Positions 34,290 through 43,140 of a stretch of 60,983 nt of DNA are shown in pieces. The notes under the pieces were generated by a model, which made no database searches, was not told the origin of the DNA, and worked only from the letters and a program-made list of their open reading frames with translations. Position 1 is the stretch's first letter, and each line of letters starts with the position of its first letter. Origin of the DNA: Candidatus Omnitrophota bacterium (GTDB lineage Bacteria; Omnitrophota; Gorgyraeia; Zapsychrales; Zapsychraceae); contig JADFYJ010000016.1 of NCBI GenBank assembly GCA_015233115.1, positions 499 to 61,481 of the forward strand, read 5' to 3'. A program made the position numbers and the translations under genes.

Positions 34290-34305
34290 ACTGATCTCCT
34301 CTTTC

Positions 34306-35379
34306 TCACACACTAAATCTAAAATTCACCACGTCTCCGTCTTGCATGACGTATTCTTTTCCTTCGAGGGTGATAAGTTTGTTGTCGACAATGGCTTTGT
34401 AGGAACCTAAGCGTTCGAAATCTTTGTATTTATAAATTTCCGCGCGGATGAAACCGCGTTCTATGTCAGAATGGATTTTGCCTGCGGCTTGTGGCGCTTT
34501 AGTGCCTTCGGAAATGATCCATGAACGGGTTTCTTTGTCCCCGGCAGTTAAGAAACAAATTTGTTTTAACAATTTTTGCCCTTCACGCGCCAGACGGTGT
34601 AAACCTGGTTCAGTAATTCCGGCAGTTTGGTAAAATTCTTCCCGTTCTTCAGGCGGAAGCTGAATAATTTCGGCTTCGATTTTAGTGCATAAAACCACGA
34701 TGCCGGCATTTTCCCTGGCCGCGCGTTCTTCTAACGCTTTCACTAAATCAGGACGGGAATTATTTTCGTCAACATTTGCCACATACATCATAGGTTTCGC
34801 GGTCAAGAGTTGATATTCCCGAATCATGTCCATGTCCACTTTTTGCCTACGGACAGGGATTCCCTTACCCAATTCAGCGACTACCATATCTAATATTTCA
34901 CATTTTTTCTGAGCTTCGCGGTCGCCGGCTTTAGCTGTCTTTCTAACTCGTTCGATGCTTTTTTCAATCTGTTGCAAATCTGCCAATAATAATTCAGTTT
35001 CAATGGTTTCCGCGGCGGAAATCGGATCCAGCTCTGCCATCACATTCACCACATTGTCATCTTCAAAACAACGGACCACATGAGCCACAGCTTCCACGGA
35101 GCGGATATTTCCCAAAAATTTATTTCCCAAACCCTCACCCTTACTCGCGCCTTTAACCAAACCCGCGATGTCCACAAAACGGATTCCGGATGGCGTAATT
35201 TTCTGCGTATTAAATTCTTTTCCTAAATGCTCCAGACGCGGATCAGGAATCGGCACCACGCCGACATTCGGCTCGATCGTCGTAAACGGAAAATTTTCCG
35301 CGGCAACGCCTGCCCCGGTCAAAGCATTAAACAAAGAAGACTTCCCGACATTTGGTAAACCTACAATACCTATTTCCAT
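34306..35379 (-). CDS. ychF: Ribosome-binding GTPase/ATPase YchF
   Basis: 357 residues. Obg-type G1 GIVGLPNVGKSSLFNALTG at the start, G3 DIAGLVKGASKGEGLGNKFL near 68 and MYVANVDENN near 200. A TGS domain ends the protein (KEYVMQDGDVVNFRFSV). YchF prefers ATP, binds ribosomes and regulates stress response. Its start overlaps the stop of the coiled-coil membrane protein gene. Confidence 0.96.
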   Translation of the reverse strand: MEIGIVGLPNVGKSSLFNALTGAGVAAENFPFTTIEPNVGVVPIPDPRLEHLGKEFNTQKITPSGIRFVDIAGLVKGASKGEGLGNKFLGNIRSVEAVAHVVRCFEDDNVVNVMAELDPISAAETIETELLLADLQQIEKSIERVRKTAKAGDREAQKKCEILDMVVAELGKGIPVRRQKVDMDMIREYQLLTAKPMMYVANVDENNSRPDLVKALEERAARENAGIVVLCTKIEAEIIQLPPEEREEFYQTAGITEPGLHRLAREGQKLLKQICFLTAGDKETRSWIISEGTKAPQAAGKIHSDIERGFIRAEIYKYKDFERLGSYKAIVDNKLITLEGKEYVMQDGDVVNFRFSV

Positions 35380-36674
35380 TAAATTCCCTTCGGTTCTTGT
35401 TCCACTTCTTTTAAATTTCCCAAATCATTTAAAATCCGTATTAATCTTGATTTAATTTCTGATGTATCAACAGCTACCCCTAAGATACGTTGATTAAACG
35501 CGTGCTGGCGGTCTGCCCAATCCGTCACAATATCCGACGCCGTACCCTGCGGACGATATACAGTACCAAAGAATGACCAAGCACTGGCCATCATTTCATC
35601 TAAAGCCTGGTTTTGAATATTATCTTGAAGCGCCAAATCAGCGATCAATTGTTCTGAAATAATTTTATTCTGAATGTGTTGTTTAAGCAGTTTCCCCGTT
35701 TCTCCCATTAATTTTTCATCAACAGCGTCAGCCATCAGATCTGTGCCATCCCAAAACACTTTACTGTTTTGTAAAAACCGTTCCTGGTTCAGGCGTAAAT
35801 TACTCCAATAATCTTCTTCCTGAGTCAGCCAGCCATTCAACCGGTTCAACACCCCGCCTGGGTGTTTGGCCTTGATCAAATTTATATCATTATTCACCTG
35901 TTCACTCATGCTCAAAAGCGCTTGTTCTGTGGCCTTGGTATTATTTTTCAATAATTCAAACTCATGATTCAAGGTTTCCCACATCTCGCCCCAAACTTTG
36001 ACAATGGCGGATTTCTTGATGAGTATATCCAAGTCATACGTCCGGATATTCTGCTCAAAATTTTCAAACACTTTTTTGCTGCAGCTGATCTGATCTGTGC
36101 AGTCAGCGCTGTCCAATAATTTTTTATTCAGGATCACTTGATCCAGTTGGCCAGTCAAGACAGACAAACGCCCGTCTAATTTCGGGATATCAATCTTTAA
36201 CGGTTCAAATAAACCATTAACCTGCTTTTTAAAATCCGTATATTTCAAAGAAATATCCGCAGCCGAGTTTTCCGACAACAACAATAAAAATTGACTGCTG
36301 GCAGATTTATAATCCAACAAAGCATTTTCCAAAATTTTCTGGTCTTTATCCAACTTGACCAACAAAGACTTGCTTTCCTGCAAACTTGAGCCAAAAATTT
36401 CTCCCAGCTTTTTAAAATCCTCACCCCGTTTTTGGTCAACGACTTCTGTTTTCGACACAAAATTACGGTACGTCCCGTCAACATCGATGTCCGCGGCATT
36501 TTTGCTGGCAATCGGCACCGCAGGTATCTGCCCTTTTAGATTATTCGCTAAACGGACCATCTGATCATTAAGCTGTTTTGTGTTTTCAGGATTCAACGCC
36601 CGGCTAATAAAATAAACCCCGACGACCAAGACTGCAAAAATAAACAGATATTGTACTTTGTCATCTTTTTTCAT
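35379..36674 (-). CDS. Membrane-anchored coiled-coil protein of unknown function
   Basis: 431 residues, not recognised. One membrane helix near 9-25 (LFIFAVLVVGVYFISRAL) places the rest outside the cytoplasm. From about 80 the sequence is mainly helical with heptad-like spacing (GSSLQESKSLLVKLDKDQKI, LDKDQKILENALLDYKSAS). Two cysteines lie in DSADCTDQISCSKKVF near 196, possibly a disulfide. It has no clear signature of a known family. It is cotranscribed with ychF (overlap of stop and start). Confidence 0.7.
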   Translation of the reverse strand: MKKDDKVQYLFIFAVLVVGVYFISRALNPENTKQLNDQMVRLANNLKGQIPAVPIASKNAADIDVDGTYRNFVSKTEVVDQKRGEDFKKLGEIFGSSLQESKSLLVKLDKDQKILENALLDYKSASSQFLLLLSENSAADISLKYTDFKKQVNGLFEPLKIDIPKLDGRLSVLTGQLDQVILNKKLLDSADCTDQISCSKKVFENFEQNIRTYDLDILIKKSAIVKVWGEMWETLNHEFELLKNNTKATEQALLSMSEQVNNDINLIKAKHPGGVLNRLNGWLTQEEDYWSNLRLNQERFLQNSKVFWDGTDLMADAVDEKLMGETGKLLKQHIQNKIISEQLIADLALQDNIQNQALDEMMASAWSFFGTVYRPQGTASDIVTDWADRQHAFNQRILGVAVDTSEIKSRLIRILNDLGNLKEVEQEPKGI

Positions 36675-36705
36675 TTCAGTCTTCTCTCACCCATCGCTTT
36701 TTCCT

Positions 36706-36752
36706 TTACCACCTTTACCACCTTTACCACCTCTACCACGTTTATCACTTTT
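36706..36752. repeat. TTTACC word repeat
   Basis: The plus strand reads CCTTTACCACCTTTACCACC repeated, ending CTCTACCACGTTTATCAC. The same words recur near 41857-41893, 44889-44925 (reversed) and 45022-45072. It fills the gap between the TrpB2-like gene and the coiled-coil protein gene. Confidence 0.6.
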
Positions 36753-36754
36753 TC

Positions 36755-38146
36755 TTACCATTTCCCCGTTTTATGAATTTTGGCTTTTGGTAATTTTTTT
36801 AATACTTCCATCGATGCTTTTAATTCTTCATCTGGCAAAGTATAACCTTCCAGTTGGCCAGTCAGATATTTATCATATCCCATTAAATCTAAAAGTCCAT
36901 GGCCGCTGTATGAGAACAAAATAACCTTTTCTTTTCCTTCTTCGCGCGCCTTGATTGCTTCATCAATCGTCGCGGCGATCGCGTGGCTGGTTTCCGGCGC
37001 GCAGATCATGCCCTCGGTTTTCGCCCATATCATCGCGGATTTATAGGCATTAAGCTGGTCACACGCGCGCGGCGCGAGTAAACCTTCCACAACAGCCTGA
37101 CTGACCAAAGGCGCCATACCGTGATACCGCAATCCTCCGGCGTGAACCGGAGCTGGAACAAATTGATGGCCCAGCGTATTCATGGGTAGTAACGGTGTCA
37201 TCTCCGCTGTATCGCCAAAATCATAAGCAAATTCTCCCCGGGTCATTTTCGGGCAAGAGGCAGATTCCACAGGAATAATTTCGATCTTTTTCCCGTGAAT
37301 TTTATCCGCCACAAATGGAAAAGATATTCCCGCGAAATTACTTCCGCCGCCCGCGCATCCGATCACCACATCCGGCCCTTTTTCTCCGGCAATTTCTAAT
37401 TGCTTCTTGGCTTCCAAACCAATGATCGTCTGATGCAAAAGCACATGATTTAAAACACTGCCCAAAGCGTAACGGGTCGTGCCGCTTGGGTCAGATACGG
37501 CTTCTTCAATCGCTTCGCTGATCGCGATTCCCAAACTCCCCGGAGTATTGGGGTCTTTTTTCAAAATTTCCCGTCCGGCATGCGTATATTCACTCGGGCT
37601 GGACACGCAATGCCCTCCCCAGATCTGCATCAATATTTTACGCATAGGTTTCTGATCAAAACTAACGCGCACCATGTACACTTTACATTCCAGACCAATC
37701 ATATTACACGCCAAAGCTAAAGCCGTTCCCCACTGACCCGCGCCTGTTTCTGTCACCAATCGCTTGATCCCGAATTGTTTATTATACCAAGCCTGAGGAA
37801 TAGCGGAATTGGTCTTGTGGCTGCCTGCGGGACTGATGCTTTCATCTTTATAATAAATCCTCGCCGGAGTTTTTAAATAAGCTTCCAAACCAGTTGCGCG
37901 GCGCAAGGGTACCGGCCGCCAATGGCATAACAAATCCAACACCTCTTCAGGAATATCAATCCAGCGTTCCCTGCTCATTTCCTGGTCGATTAAATTCATC
38001 GGAAACACCGGAGCTAATTTTTCCGGCGTAATCGGTTTCCCATCCTTACCCAACGGCGGCAGCATCGGCGTAGGCAAATCCGCGGCTAAATTGTACCATT
38101 GACGCGGCATATCTTTGGGGCTGAGATGGATGTTGATTTCTTTCAT
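36755..38146 (-). CDS. TrpB2-type tryptophan synthase beta-like protein
   Basis: 463 residues, longer than the usual TrpB1 and typical of TrpB2. It begins MKEINIHLSPKDMPRQWYNL; the PLP-lysine lies in KDESISPAGSHKTNSAIPQA near 105, and the phosphate loop is VVIGCAGGGSNFAGIS near 236. It joins indole and serine to tryptophan, often independently of TrpA. No trp operon neighbour is present. GGAGG stands before the ATG. Confidence 0.92.
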   Translation of the reverse strand: MKEINIHLSPKDMPRQWYNLAADLPTPMLPPLGKDGKPITPEKLAPVFPMNLIDQEMSRERWIDIPEEVLDLLCHWRPVPLRRATGLEAYLKTPARIYYKDESISPAGSHKTNSAIPQAWYNKQFGIKRLVTETGAGQWGTALALACNMIGLECKVYMVRVSFDQKPMRKILMQIWGGHCVSSPSEYTHAGREILKKDPNTPGSLGIAISEAIEEAVSDPSGTTRYALGSVLNHVLLHQTIIGLEAKKQLEIAGEKGPDVVIGCAGGGSNFAGISFPFVADKIHGKKIEIIPVESASCPKMTRGEFAYDFGDTAEMTPLLPMNTLGHQFVPAPVHAGGLRYHGMAPLVSQAVVEGLLAPRACDQLNAYKSAMIWAKTEGMICAPETSHAIAATIDEAIKAREEGKEKVILFSYSGHGLLDLMGYDKYLTGQLEGYTLPDEELKASMEVLKKLPKAKIHKTGKW

Positions 38147-38159
38147 GCGAATTCCTCCA

Positions 38160-39374
38160 TTATTTTTTTTTCCATAAATAAACCTTATCCTGCGGATTGG
38201 CGATAAAGGGCAATTTCACGCCGATATCGGTTCCGCGCACGGCTTTATCAATATACACATTATCTTTTTGAATTTCATCAGCCACCACATACTCGGCAGC
38301 AGTTGATTTTCCGATAATAATTAAAGTATCGCCTTTAGACAAATCACCGGCCTGCAAACGGATCTGGGCTACGCTGATCTGCTTAAAAAATTTCATGACA
38401 TAGCCGATATAAATTTTTTCATAAATATGTTCAAACGTCCGGCTGTTTTCATCCTGAGGCTGGCCAAAATAAAAACCGGTTGAAAGCCCGCGGTTATAAA
38501 CAGTCTTCAATTGCTCTTTAAGTTCCAGTTTTAAAGGCGCATCCAAATTGCCTTCATAAAACGCGTCAATAGCCCGACGGTAAGCGCTCACCACCACCCG
38601 CGCGTATTCTGGAGAACGCATCCGGCCTTCAATTTTAAAAGAATCAATTCCCGCCTTGATCATCTCATCGATAAAATCCATGGTACACAAATCTTTGGGA
38701 CTCAACACATAATCCTGGCCCAGGACAAATTCCGCTTGCTGGTTGACATCTTTAATAAAATATTCCCGCCGGCAAGGCTGAATACACTGACCCTGATTCG
38801 CGGACTTGCCATGCGCATATTGGGACAGAAAACACCGGCCGCTAATGCTCACGCACATAGCGCCATGAATAAAGGTTTCGATCTCACACGGAATATTTTC
38901 TCTGCGTTTCAGCTGAACCATACGGCTGATATCATCAAGGGTGCACTCTCTCGCCAACACCACCCGGCTGACGCCCAATCCCTGATAAAACTTCAAGGCT
39001 TCAAAATTCGCCACGCTGGCCTGGGTCGACAAATGAATATCTAACCCTTTTTCCTTAGCCATTTTCAAAGCCGCCATATCCCACAAAATCACCGCGTCAA
39101 CGCCGACCTTCTTCGCTTCCGTCAAAATATTTTCAGCCTTGGCTAAATCATCCTCCATTAAAATTGTATTGAGCGTTAAATAACCTTTCCGTCCTGACTG
39201 GCGCAATAGGTCCATGACCTTTCCTAATTCCAACATATCAAAATTAGAGGCCAAATGACGCATGTTAATACTTTTCACGCCAAAATAAACACTATCCGCG
39301 CCGCAATCAACGGCCGCTTTTAAAGAAGGCCAATCGCCGGCCGGAGCTAATAATTCAGGAGTTCGATTTATCAT
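38160..39374 (-). CDS. U32 family peptidase (TrhP/RlhA type)
   Basis: 404 residues. The N-terminal TIM-barrel part is PELLAPAGDWPSLKAAVDCG. The cysteine motif SGRCFLSQYAHGKSANQGQC and IQPCRREY near 180-205 is typical of this family and is now linked to tRNA/rRNA hydroxylation with an iron-sulfur cofactor rather than proteolysis. A small C-terminal beta barrel follows (from about 330). Function as RlhA (23S rRNA) or TrhP (tRNA) cannot be decided by sequence alone. Confidence 0.9.
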   Translation of the reverse strand: MINRTPELLAPAGDWPSLKAAVDCGADSVYFGVKSINMRHLASNFDMLELGKVMDLLRQSGRKGYLTLNTILMEDDLAKAENILTEAKKVGVDAVILWDMAALKMAKEKGLDIHLSTQASVANFEALKFYQGLGVSRVVLARECTLDDISRMVQLKRRENIPCEIETFIHGAMCVSISGRCFLSQYAHGKSANQGQCIQPCRREYFIKDVNQQAEFVLGQDYVLSPKDLCTMDFIDEMIKAGIDSFKIEGRMRSPEYARVVVSAYRRAIDAFYEGNLDAPLKLELKEQLKTVYNRGLSTGFYFGQPQDENSRTFEHIYEKIYIGYVMKFFKQISVAQIRLQAGDLSKGDTLIIIGKSTAAEYVVADEIQKDNVYIDKAVRGTDIGVKLPFIANPQDKVYLWKKK

Positions 39375-39431
39375 AAATTTTTATACGTTAAAATTCTCAA
39401 ATAACAAAACCAAATCTTTTTTGTACATACT

Positions 39432-39556
39432 AACCGCGTGCCCATACACAAGGTTAGCGTTTAAACTGAATCCCCGAGCGAGTTTCCTTGGGCAACGCCC
39501 AAGGTTGTTTGAGCGAAGGATTCGGTTTAAATGCCAACCGCCCAACCGCGCGCTTT
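39432..39556 (-). repeat. Stop-codon-adjacent structured repeat, copy 3
   Basis: Copy 3 of the family, 125 bases, starting one base after the TGA of the 86-residue gene. It shares the outer ends AACCGCGTGCCCAT and CCGCGCGCTTT with copies 1 and 2. Its central hairpin is CCTTGGGC-AAC-GCCCAAGG, perfectly paired but different from that in copy 2. Confidence 0.85.
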
Positions 39557-39557
39557 A

Positions 39558-39818
39558 TCACTTTTTAGTAATACTTCTTTCCAATTCTTCCACATCCTTC
39601 TGAGCCGCATCATGATTGACCTTAAAAATTTCACAATACGTTTTTATGGCTAATTCTTTCCTTCCGGCGATCAAATATTGACGGACCTGGAATAAAGTTT
39701 TAATATTTTTATTATCAACCGGCGCCGGATTATTTTTCCTGCGGTGAAAAAACCAGGCTAATTGCACAAATAGATAAAAAGCTGCCACTCCGGCTAAAAA
39801 AATAATAAATCGATTCAT
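39558..39818 (-). CDS. Small membrane protein with TPR-like/helical tail
   Basis: 86 residues from the ATG at 39818, behind a TAGGAG site; a longer frame exists but starts within the response regulator gene. One membrane helix lies near 3-20 (FIIFLAGVAAFYLFVQLAWF). The tail is helical (LFQVRQYLIAGRKELAIKTY and DVEELERSITKK). Not recognised. It is 7 bases after the response regulator gene and probably cotranscribed. Confidence 0.7.
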   Translation of the reverse strand: MNRFIIFLAGVAAFYLFVQLAWFFHRRKNNPAPVDNKNIKTLFQVRQYLIAGRKELAIKTYCEIFKVNHDAAQKDVEELERSITKK

Positions 39819-39825
39819 AAATCTC

Positions 39826-40197
39826 CTATTGATTAGGGCCCAAGCATTGCACAATTTTCTGCTGCAGCGCATTCAGGTCATTAATTGGCTTCACAAAATA
39901 TCCTTTAACCCCTTCCAGACGGAACACATCTTCCATGGTTTCATTAGCCGTCAACATGATCACCGGCGTAATATCAAAGCCCTGCATGCGTTTGAGCTCA
40001 TTCATGAATTCAAATCCATTCATTTTCGGCATTAAAACATCCAGCACAATCAGATCCGGTTTGTCTTTTTCGACTGAAGCCAGCCCTTGCTCTCCGTCTG
40101 CCGCCGTAATGATTGTATACCCATGTTCAGCTAAACCAAATTTAATCAATGCCGTATTAACCCGGTCATCATCCACCAATAAAATCTTATGCGGCAT
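39826..40197 (-). CDS. Single-domain response regulator (CheY-like)
   Basis: 123 residues, receiver domain only. The acidic pair is in LLVDDDRVNTAL near 6-17, the phosphoacceptor Asp in DLIVLDVLMPKMNGFEFM near 52, and Thr/Lys near PVIMLTANE and GYFVKPI complete the site. No output domain and no histidine kinase gene beside it, so its partner is elsewhere. It forms a small unit with the membrane protein downstream. Confidence 0.93.
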   Translation of the reverse strand: MPHKILLVDDDRVNTALIKFGLAEHGYTIITAADGEQGLASVEKDKPDLIVLDVLMPKMNGFEFMNELKRMQGFDITPVIMLTANETMEDVFRLEGVKGYFVKPINDLNALQQKIVQCLGPNQ

Positions 40198-40567
40198 TAT
40201 GGTCTCCTAATGTTTTGAACATTTGTATAGGTCACAAGAGCACACAAAAGGTTGCACATAAAGTCACAAGGTCACAAAGACAAAAAATATAAATCGATCA
40301 ATTAAAATGTTAAATAACAAAAAAATAATTCTAATAATTTAAATTCTTATCGTATTTATTATTTTTTTATCATTTTTTGAAATTTTTCTTTGTGACATTG
40401 TGACCTTGTGACTTTGTGACCTTTTGTATCTTACCACGAGCCTATTTTTTTCAAAACTGTTAATTAGTCTTAATATATTTATTGATAAATGGTAAAGAGG
40501 CTAAAGGTCTGTTACTTGGCGAAAATTGTGGCCGGTAAGTTATTTTGCATTCAAACTCTTTTTTAAA
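40198..40567. other. 370-base gap with long inverted word repeat, no gene
   Basis: Between the response regulator gene and the DUF4143 ATPase gene. It holds GTCACAAGGTCACAAAG words at about 40229-40283 and the reverse-complement words CTTTGTGAC, TTGTGACCTTGTGAC at 40388-40428, separated by about 105 AT-rich bases. The rest is AT-rich with no reading frame or clear promoter. Confidence 0.65.
40229..40430. repeat. Long inverted repeat of GTCACAAGG words
   Basis: Left words GTCACAAGGTCACAAAG near 40263-40279 and right words CTTTGTGACATTGTGACC near 40390-40407, with several more degenerate copies on each side. The stem would close a roughly 105-base AT-rich loop. Confidence 0.6.
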
Positions 40568-41725
40568 TTATGATAATTCAAACATCGCCTTCATCCCGTT
40601 CATGATCAGATGAAACGGAACGACGGAAACTTTCTTATGAAGCTCATACCGCTTCTGACCGGGGTAAATAACCGCAATACGCTCAAGTTTTAAATCTTCC
40701 AGAGCAATTCGCATGGACGGCGTCATGGTCGGTGCGTCTTGACGCTTGATCTCAACGCCATACATCCGCCCGCCTTTAAACAAAATCAGATCGATCTCCG
40801 CGCCTTGATGAGTCGCCCAAAAATACACATCATCCGGCTCAATCGCGTGGATGACCTCTTCGATCACAAACCCTTCCCAAGACGCGCCGCAACTAGGGTG
40901 ACGCGGAACATCCGCTGCGGTCTTTATCCCAAGCAATGAATTAAGAATCCCCGTGTCTCGAATATAAATTTTCGGTGCCTTGACCTGACGCTTTTTGATA
41001 TTCGCATACCACGGCTGGATCTGGCGAATCATGAACAAACCCGTCAAAATATCCAAATACTTCCGCACGGTCGGCTGGCTTAATCCAAGAGAGGTCGCAA
41101 AAGGCGCAGCATTCCATATTTGTCCGTGACTGTGCGCGAGCATGGTCCAAAACCGATGCAAAGCAACCGTCGGTACATCAATCCCCTGCTGGCGAAGATC
41201 CCGCTCAAGAAATGTCTTTATAAAACTGTTCCGCCAAGCAAAGCTATCCGCATCGCTCTTGGCAAGGAACGACAACGGAAATCCGCCCCGTGACCAAAGA
41301 GATGATGATTTCTTCTCTCCCACCTCGGACAGATTGAACCCGTCCATTTCGATCAATTCAAGACGTCCGGCAAGAGATTCGGAAGATTGTCTTAATAGGT
41401 CAGGTGAAGCGCTTCCAAGGATCAGAAACTTAGCAGGTAACGGCGTACGATCTAACAATACTCGCAGGATTGGAAATATTTCTGGACGCCGCTGAACTTC
41501 ATCAATAACAACCAGTCCCTTTAAAGGGGCAAGCGCGGTCTTAGGATCAGCCAAACCGATCAGGTTGGAATTGTCTTCAAGGTCAAAATAATTGGGAGAA
41601 TCAATATCAACAAACTCCCGCGCCAAGGTGGTCTTGCCGCACTGACGCGGCCCCAATAAGGCTACTGCTCGGCTTCGGCCTATCGCCTTCTCAATATACT
41701 CTTTGTAAGCGTATCGTTTTATCAT
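40568..41725 (-). CDS. DUF4143 AAA ATPase
   Basis: 385 residues. Walker A is ALLGPRQCGKTTLAREF near 25, Walker B LVVIDEVQRRPE near 72. The C-terminal DUF4143 region has the restriction-like fold GAEIDLILFKGGRMYGVEIK near 326. These ATPases are frequent accessory genes of unknown function, linked to genome plasticity. Its position after ftsA, where ftsZ is commonly found, suggests insertion. A perfect inverted repeat lies upstream of its start. Confidence 0.92.
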   Translation of the reverse strand: MIKRYAYKEYIEKAIGRSRAVALLGPRQCGKTTLAREFVDIDSPNYFDLEDNSNLIGLADPKTALAPLKGLVVIDEVQRRPEIFPILRVLLDRTPLPAKFLILGSASPDLLRQSSESLAGRLELIEMDGFNLSEVGEKKSSSLWSRGGFPLSFLAKSDADSFAWRNSFIKTFLERDLRQQGIDVPTVALHRFWTMLAHSHGQIWNAAPFATSLGLSQPTVRKYLDILTGLFMIRQIQPWYANIKKRQVKAPKIYIRDTGILNSLLGIKTAADVPRHPSCGASWEGFVIEEVIHAIEPDDVYFWATHQGAEIDLILFKGGRMYGVEIKRQDAPTMTPSMRIALEDLKLERIAVIYPGQKRYELHKKVSVVPFHLIMNGMKAMFELS

Positions 41726-41738
41726 GTCTCAAGCATAC

Positions 41739-41773
41739 CATGAAATAAGAAAAAGTCAATTTCTTATTTCATG
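41739..41773. promoter_or_regulatory. Perfect 14-bp inverted repeat upstream of the DUF4143 ATPase
   Basis: CATGAAATAAGAAA at 41739-41752 and TTTCTTATTTCATG at 41760-41773 are exact reverse complements, separated by AAGTCAA. It ends 14 bases before the ATG of the ATPase gene at 41725, where an operator would cover the promoter and ribosome-binding region. It is AT-rich and lacks a G/C core, so DNA binding is more likely than a strong RNA stem. The cognate regulator is unknown. Confidence 0.6.
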
Positions 41774-41788
41774 CAATAAAAATCCGTG

Positions 41789-41829
41789 AAAAAGCCCCTC
41801 TCCGACGATATCTCGAAGCAGGGCTTTCG
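41789..41829 (-). terminator. Rho-independent terminator after ftsA
   Basis: On the minus strand, GAAAGCCC pairs with GGGGCTTT around a loop containing CTTCGAGATATCGTCGG, followed by TTTTTC. It sits about 65 bases after the stop of ftsA and so marks the end of the cell-division operon, before the DUF4143 gene. Confidence 0.65.
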
Positions 41830-41893
41830 CCAACACAGTATACGCACCGCGATCTTTATCACCTTTACTCCGTTTATCACCTTTACCACTTTA

Positions 41894-43138
41894 TTAGAAA
41901 TATTCCTGATACAAATCCAGCAGTTTCGAAGCGAAATTTTTGACGCCGCGGTTATCTTTACCTAAGCCGTCCCACAGGTGGGGTTTGGTTCGGAAACCCT
42001 GCATGGAAAGGCCGACTGCGGAAATGAGTTCTGAGACGTAAGCGGCTTGAGGGTGATGGATATGGCGCAAACGGCCGGCATTCGCGGGCGTAGCTATAGC
42101 GAGGCCGATCCGTTCAATGAGACCGGGCAAAAGTGAACCTCCGCCGATTACGACCATACCGTCAGACATATCATCGTATAAATGTTCTTTAAAAATAAAT
42201 TCTTTAAGCGCTGTATTATACGCTTCCACCTTTGGATCCAAAGCATCGAATATCGCGCTGCGTTTAATAGGCTTATAAGCATTGCTTTGTTTAATTAAAA
42301 TTTCTTCCTGCCCATCCTGCTCCCCTGCCACGACATAACCATGCGAACGTTTAATGCTTTCCGCCAAATCAAAAGATACGCCCAAGCCATCCGCGATGGC
42401 CTGGCTGAAATCATCGCCGCCCATGGCCATCTTGTCAAAAAATTTCAAAATGCCGTTTTTAAAAACTAATAAATTGGTGGATTGCGCGCCGATATCGAGC
42501 ACTGCACAGCCACGCATACTGTCCTGATCGCGCAAAACCACAGAGGCTGAAGCATAAGTATTAAACATCACATGGGCGATCTCATATCCGGCCTGGCTGA
42601 CTGCTTTAAATATATTTTTTAAACGGTTCGCGTTGACTAGAATCATGAGAGTATTAATCTCACATTTCCGGGCATACAAACCAATCGGGTTCAAAGCCTG
42701 ATTACTATCATCCACAACATAATGCTGCGGAATATCATGAATCAATTCTTCGTCGATCTTCGCGCTTAACATTTTCGCTAAATCGCGGAGTTTATAAAGA
42801 TCGCGCTGGGTGATCACTTTATGGCCTCTTTCCACTAAAGGTATTGTGGTGGAAGTCCGGCGGCTCACGACCAAATCGCTTCCTAATCCTAAATTTAATT
42901 CCTTAACCTTCACCTGTGCTTTTTGCGAAGCAGACTGAACAGCAGAGCGGATGCTTTCCGATAGTTCGGCTATATCCGTCACAGAGGCTTTCTTAAAGCC
43001 ATGCACTTTGCTGATCGAATCGCCGATCAATTCATACTCTCCGTCAACCGAAGAAGATTTTAAAATCGCGACCTTGATCCGGTTTGCGCCCAGATCCAGA
43101 CCGCAGAATATTTTTTGTTTTAAAAATTTTTTGACCAT
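41894..43138 (-). CDS. ftsA: Cell division protein FtsA
   Basis: 414 residues, actin-like ATPase. FCGLDLGANRIKVAIL near 11-26 is phosphate 1; CAVLDIGAQSTNLLVFKNGI near 213 is phosphate 2 and GMVVIGGGSLLPGLIERIGL near 332 the adenosine motif. It tethers FtsZ to the membrane. It follows ftsQ by 2 bases. The expected ftsZ is not downstream; a terminator and an unrelated ATPase are found. Confidence 0.95.
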   Translation of the reverse strand: MVKKFLKQKIFCGLDLGANRIKVAILKSSSVDGEYELIGDSISKVHGFKKASVTDIAELSESIRSAVQSASQKAQVKVKELNLGLGSDLVVSRRTSTTIPLVERGHKVITQRDLYKLRDLAKMLSAKIDEELIHDIPQHYVVDDSNQALNPIGLYARKCEINTLMILVNANRLKNIFKAVSQAGYEIAHVMFNTYASASVVLRDQDSMRGCAVLDIGAQSTNLLVFKNGILKFFDKMAMGGDDFSQAIADGLGVSFDLAESIKRSHGYVVAGEQDGQEEILIKQSNAYKPIKRSAIFDALDPKVEAYNTALKEFIFKEHLYDDMSDGMVVIGGGSLLPGLIERIGLAIATPANAGRLRHIHHPQAAYVSELISAVGLSMQGFRTKPHLWDGLGKDNRGVKNFASKLLDLYQEYF

Positions 43139-43140
43139 TA

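Noticed and set aside
40198-40567. Small gene in the 370-base gap
   Set aside because: No frame with a start, ribosome-binding site and protein-like composition; AT-rich with repeats.
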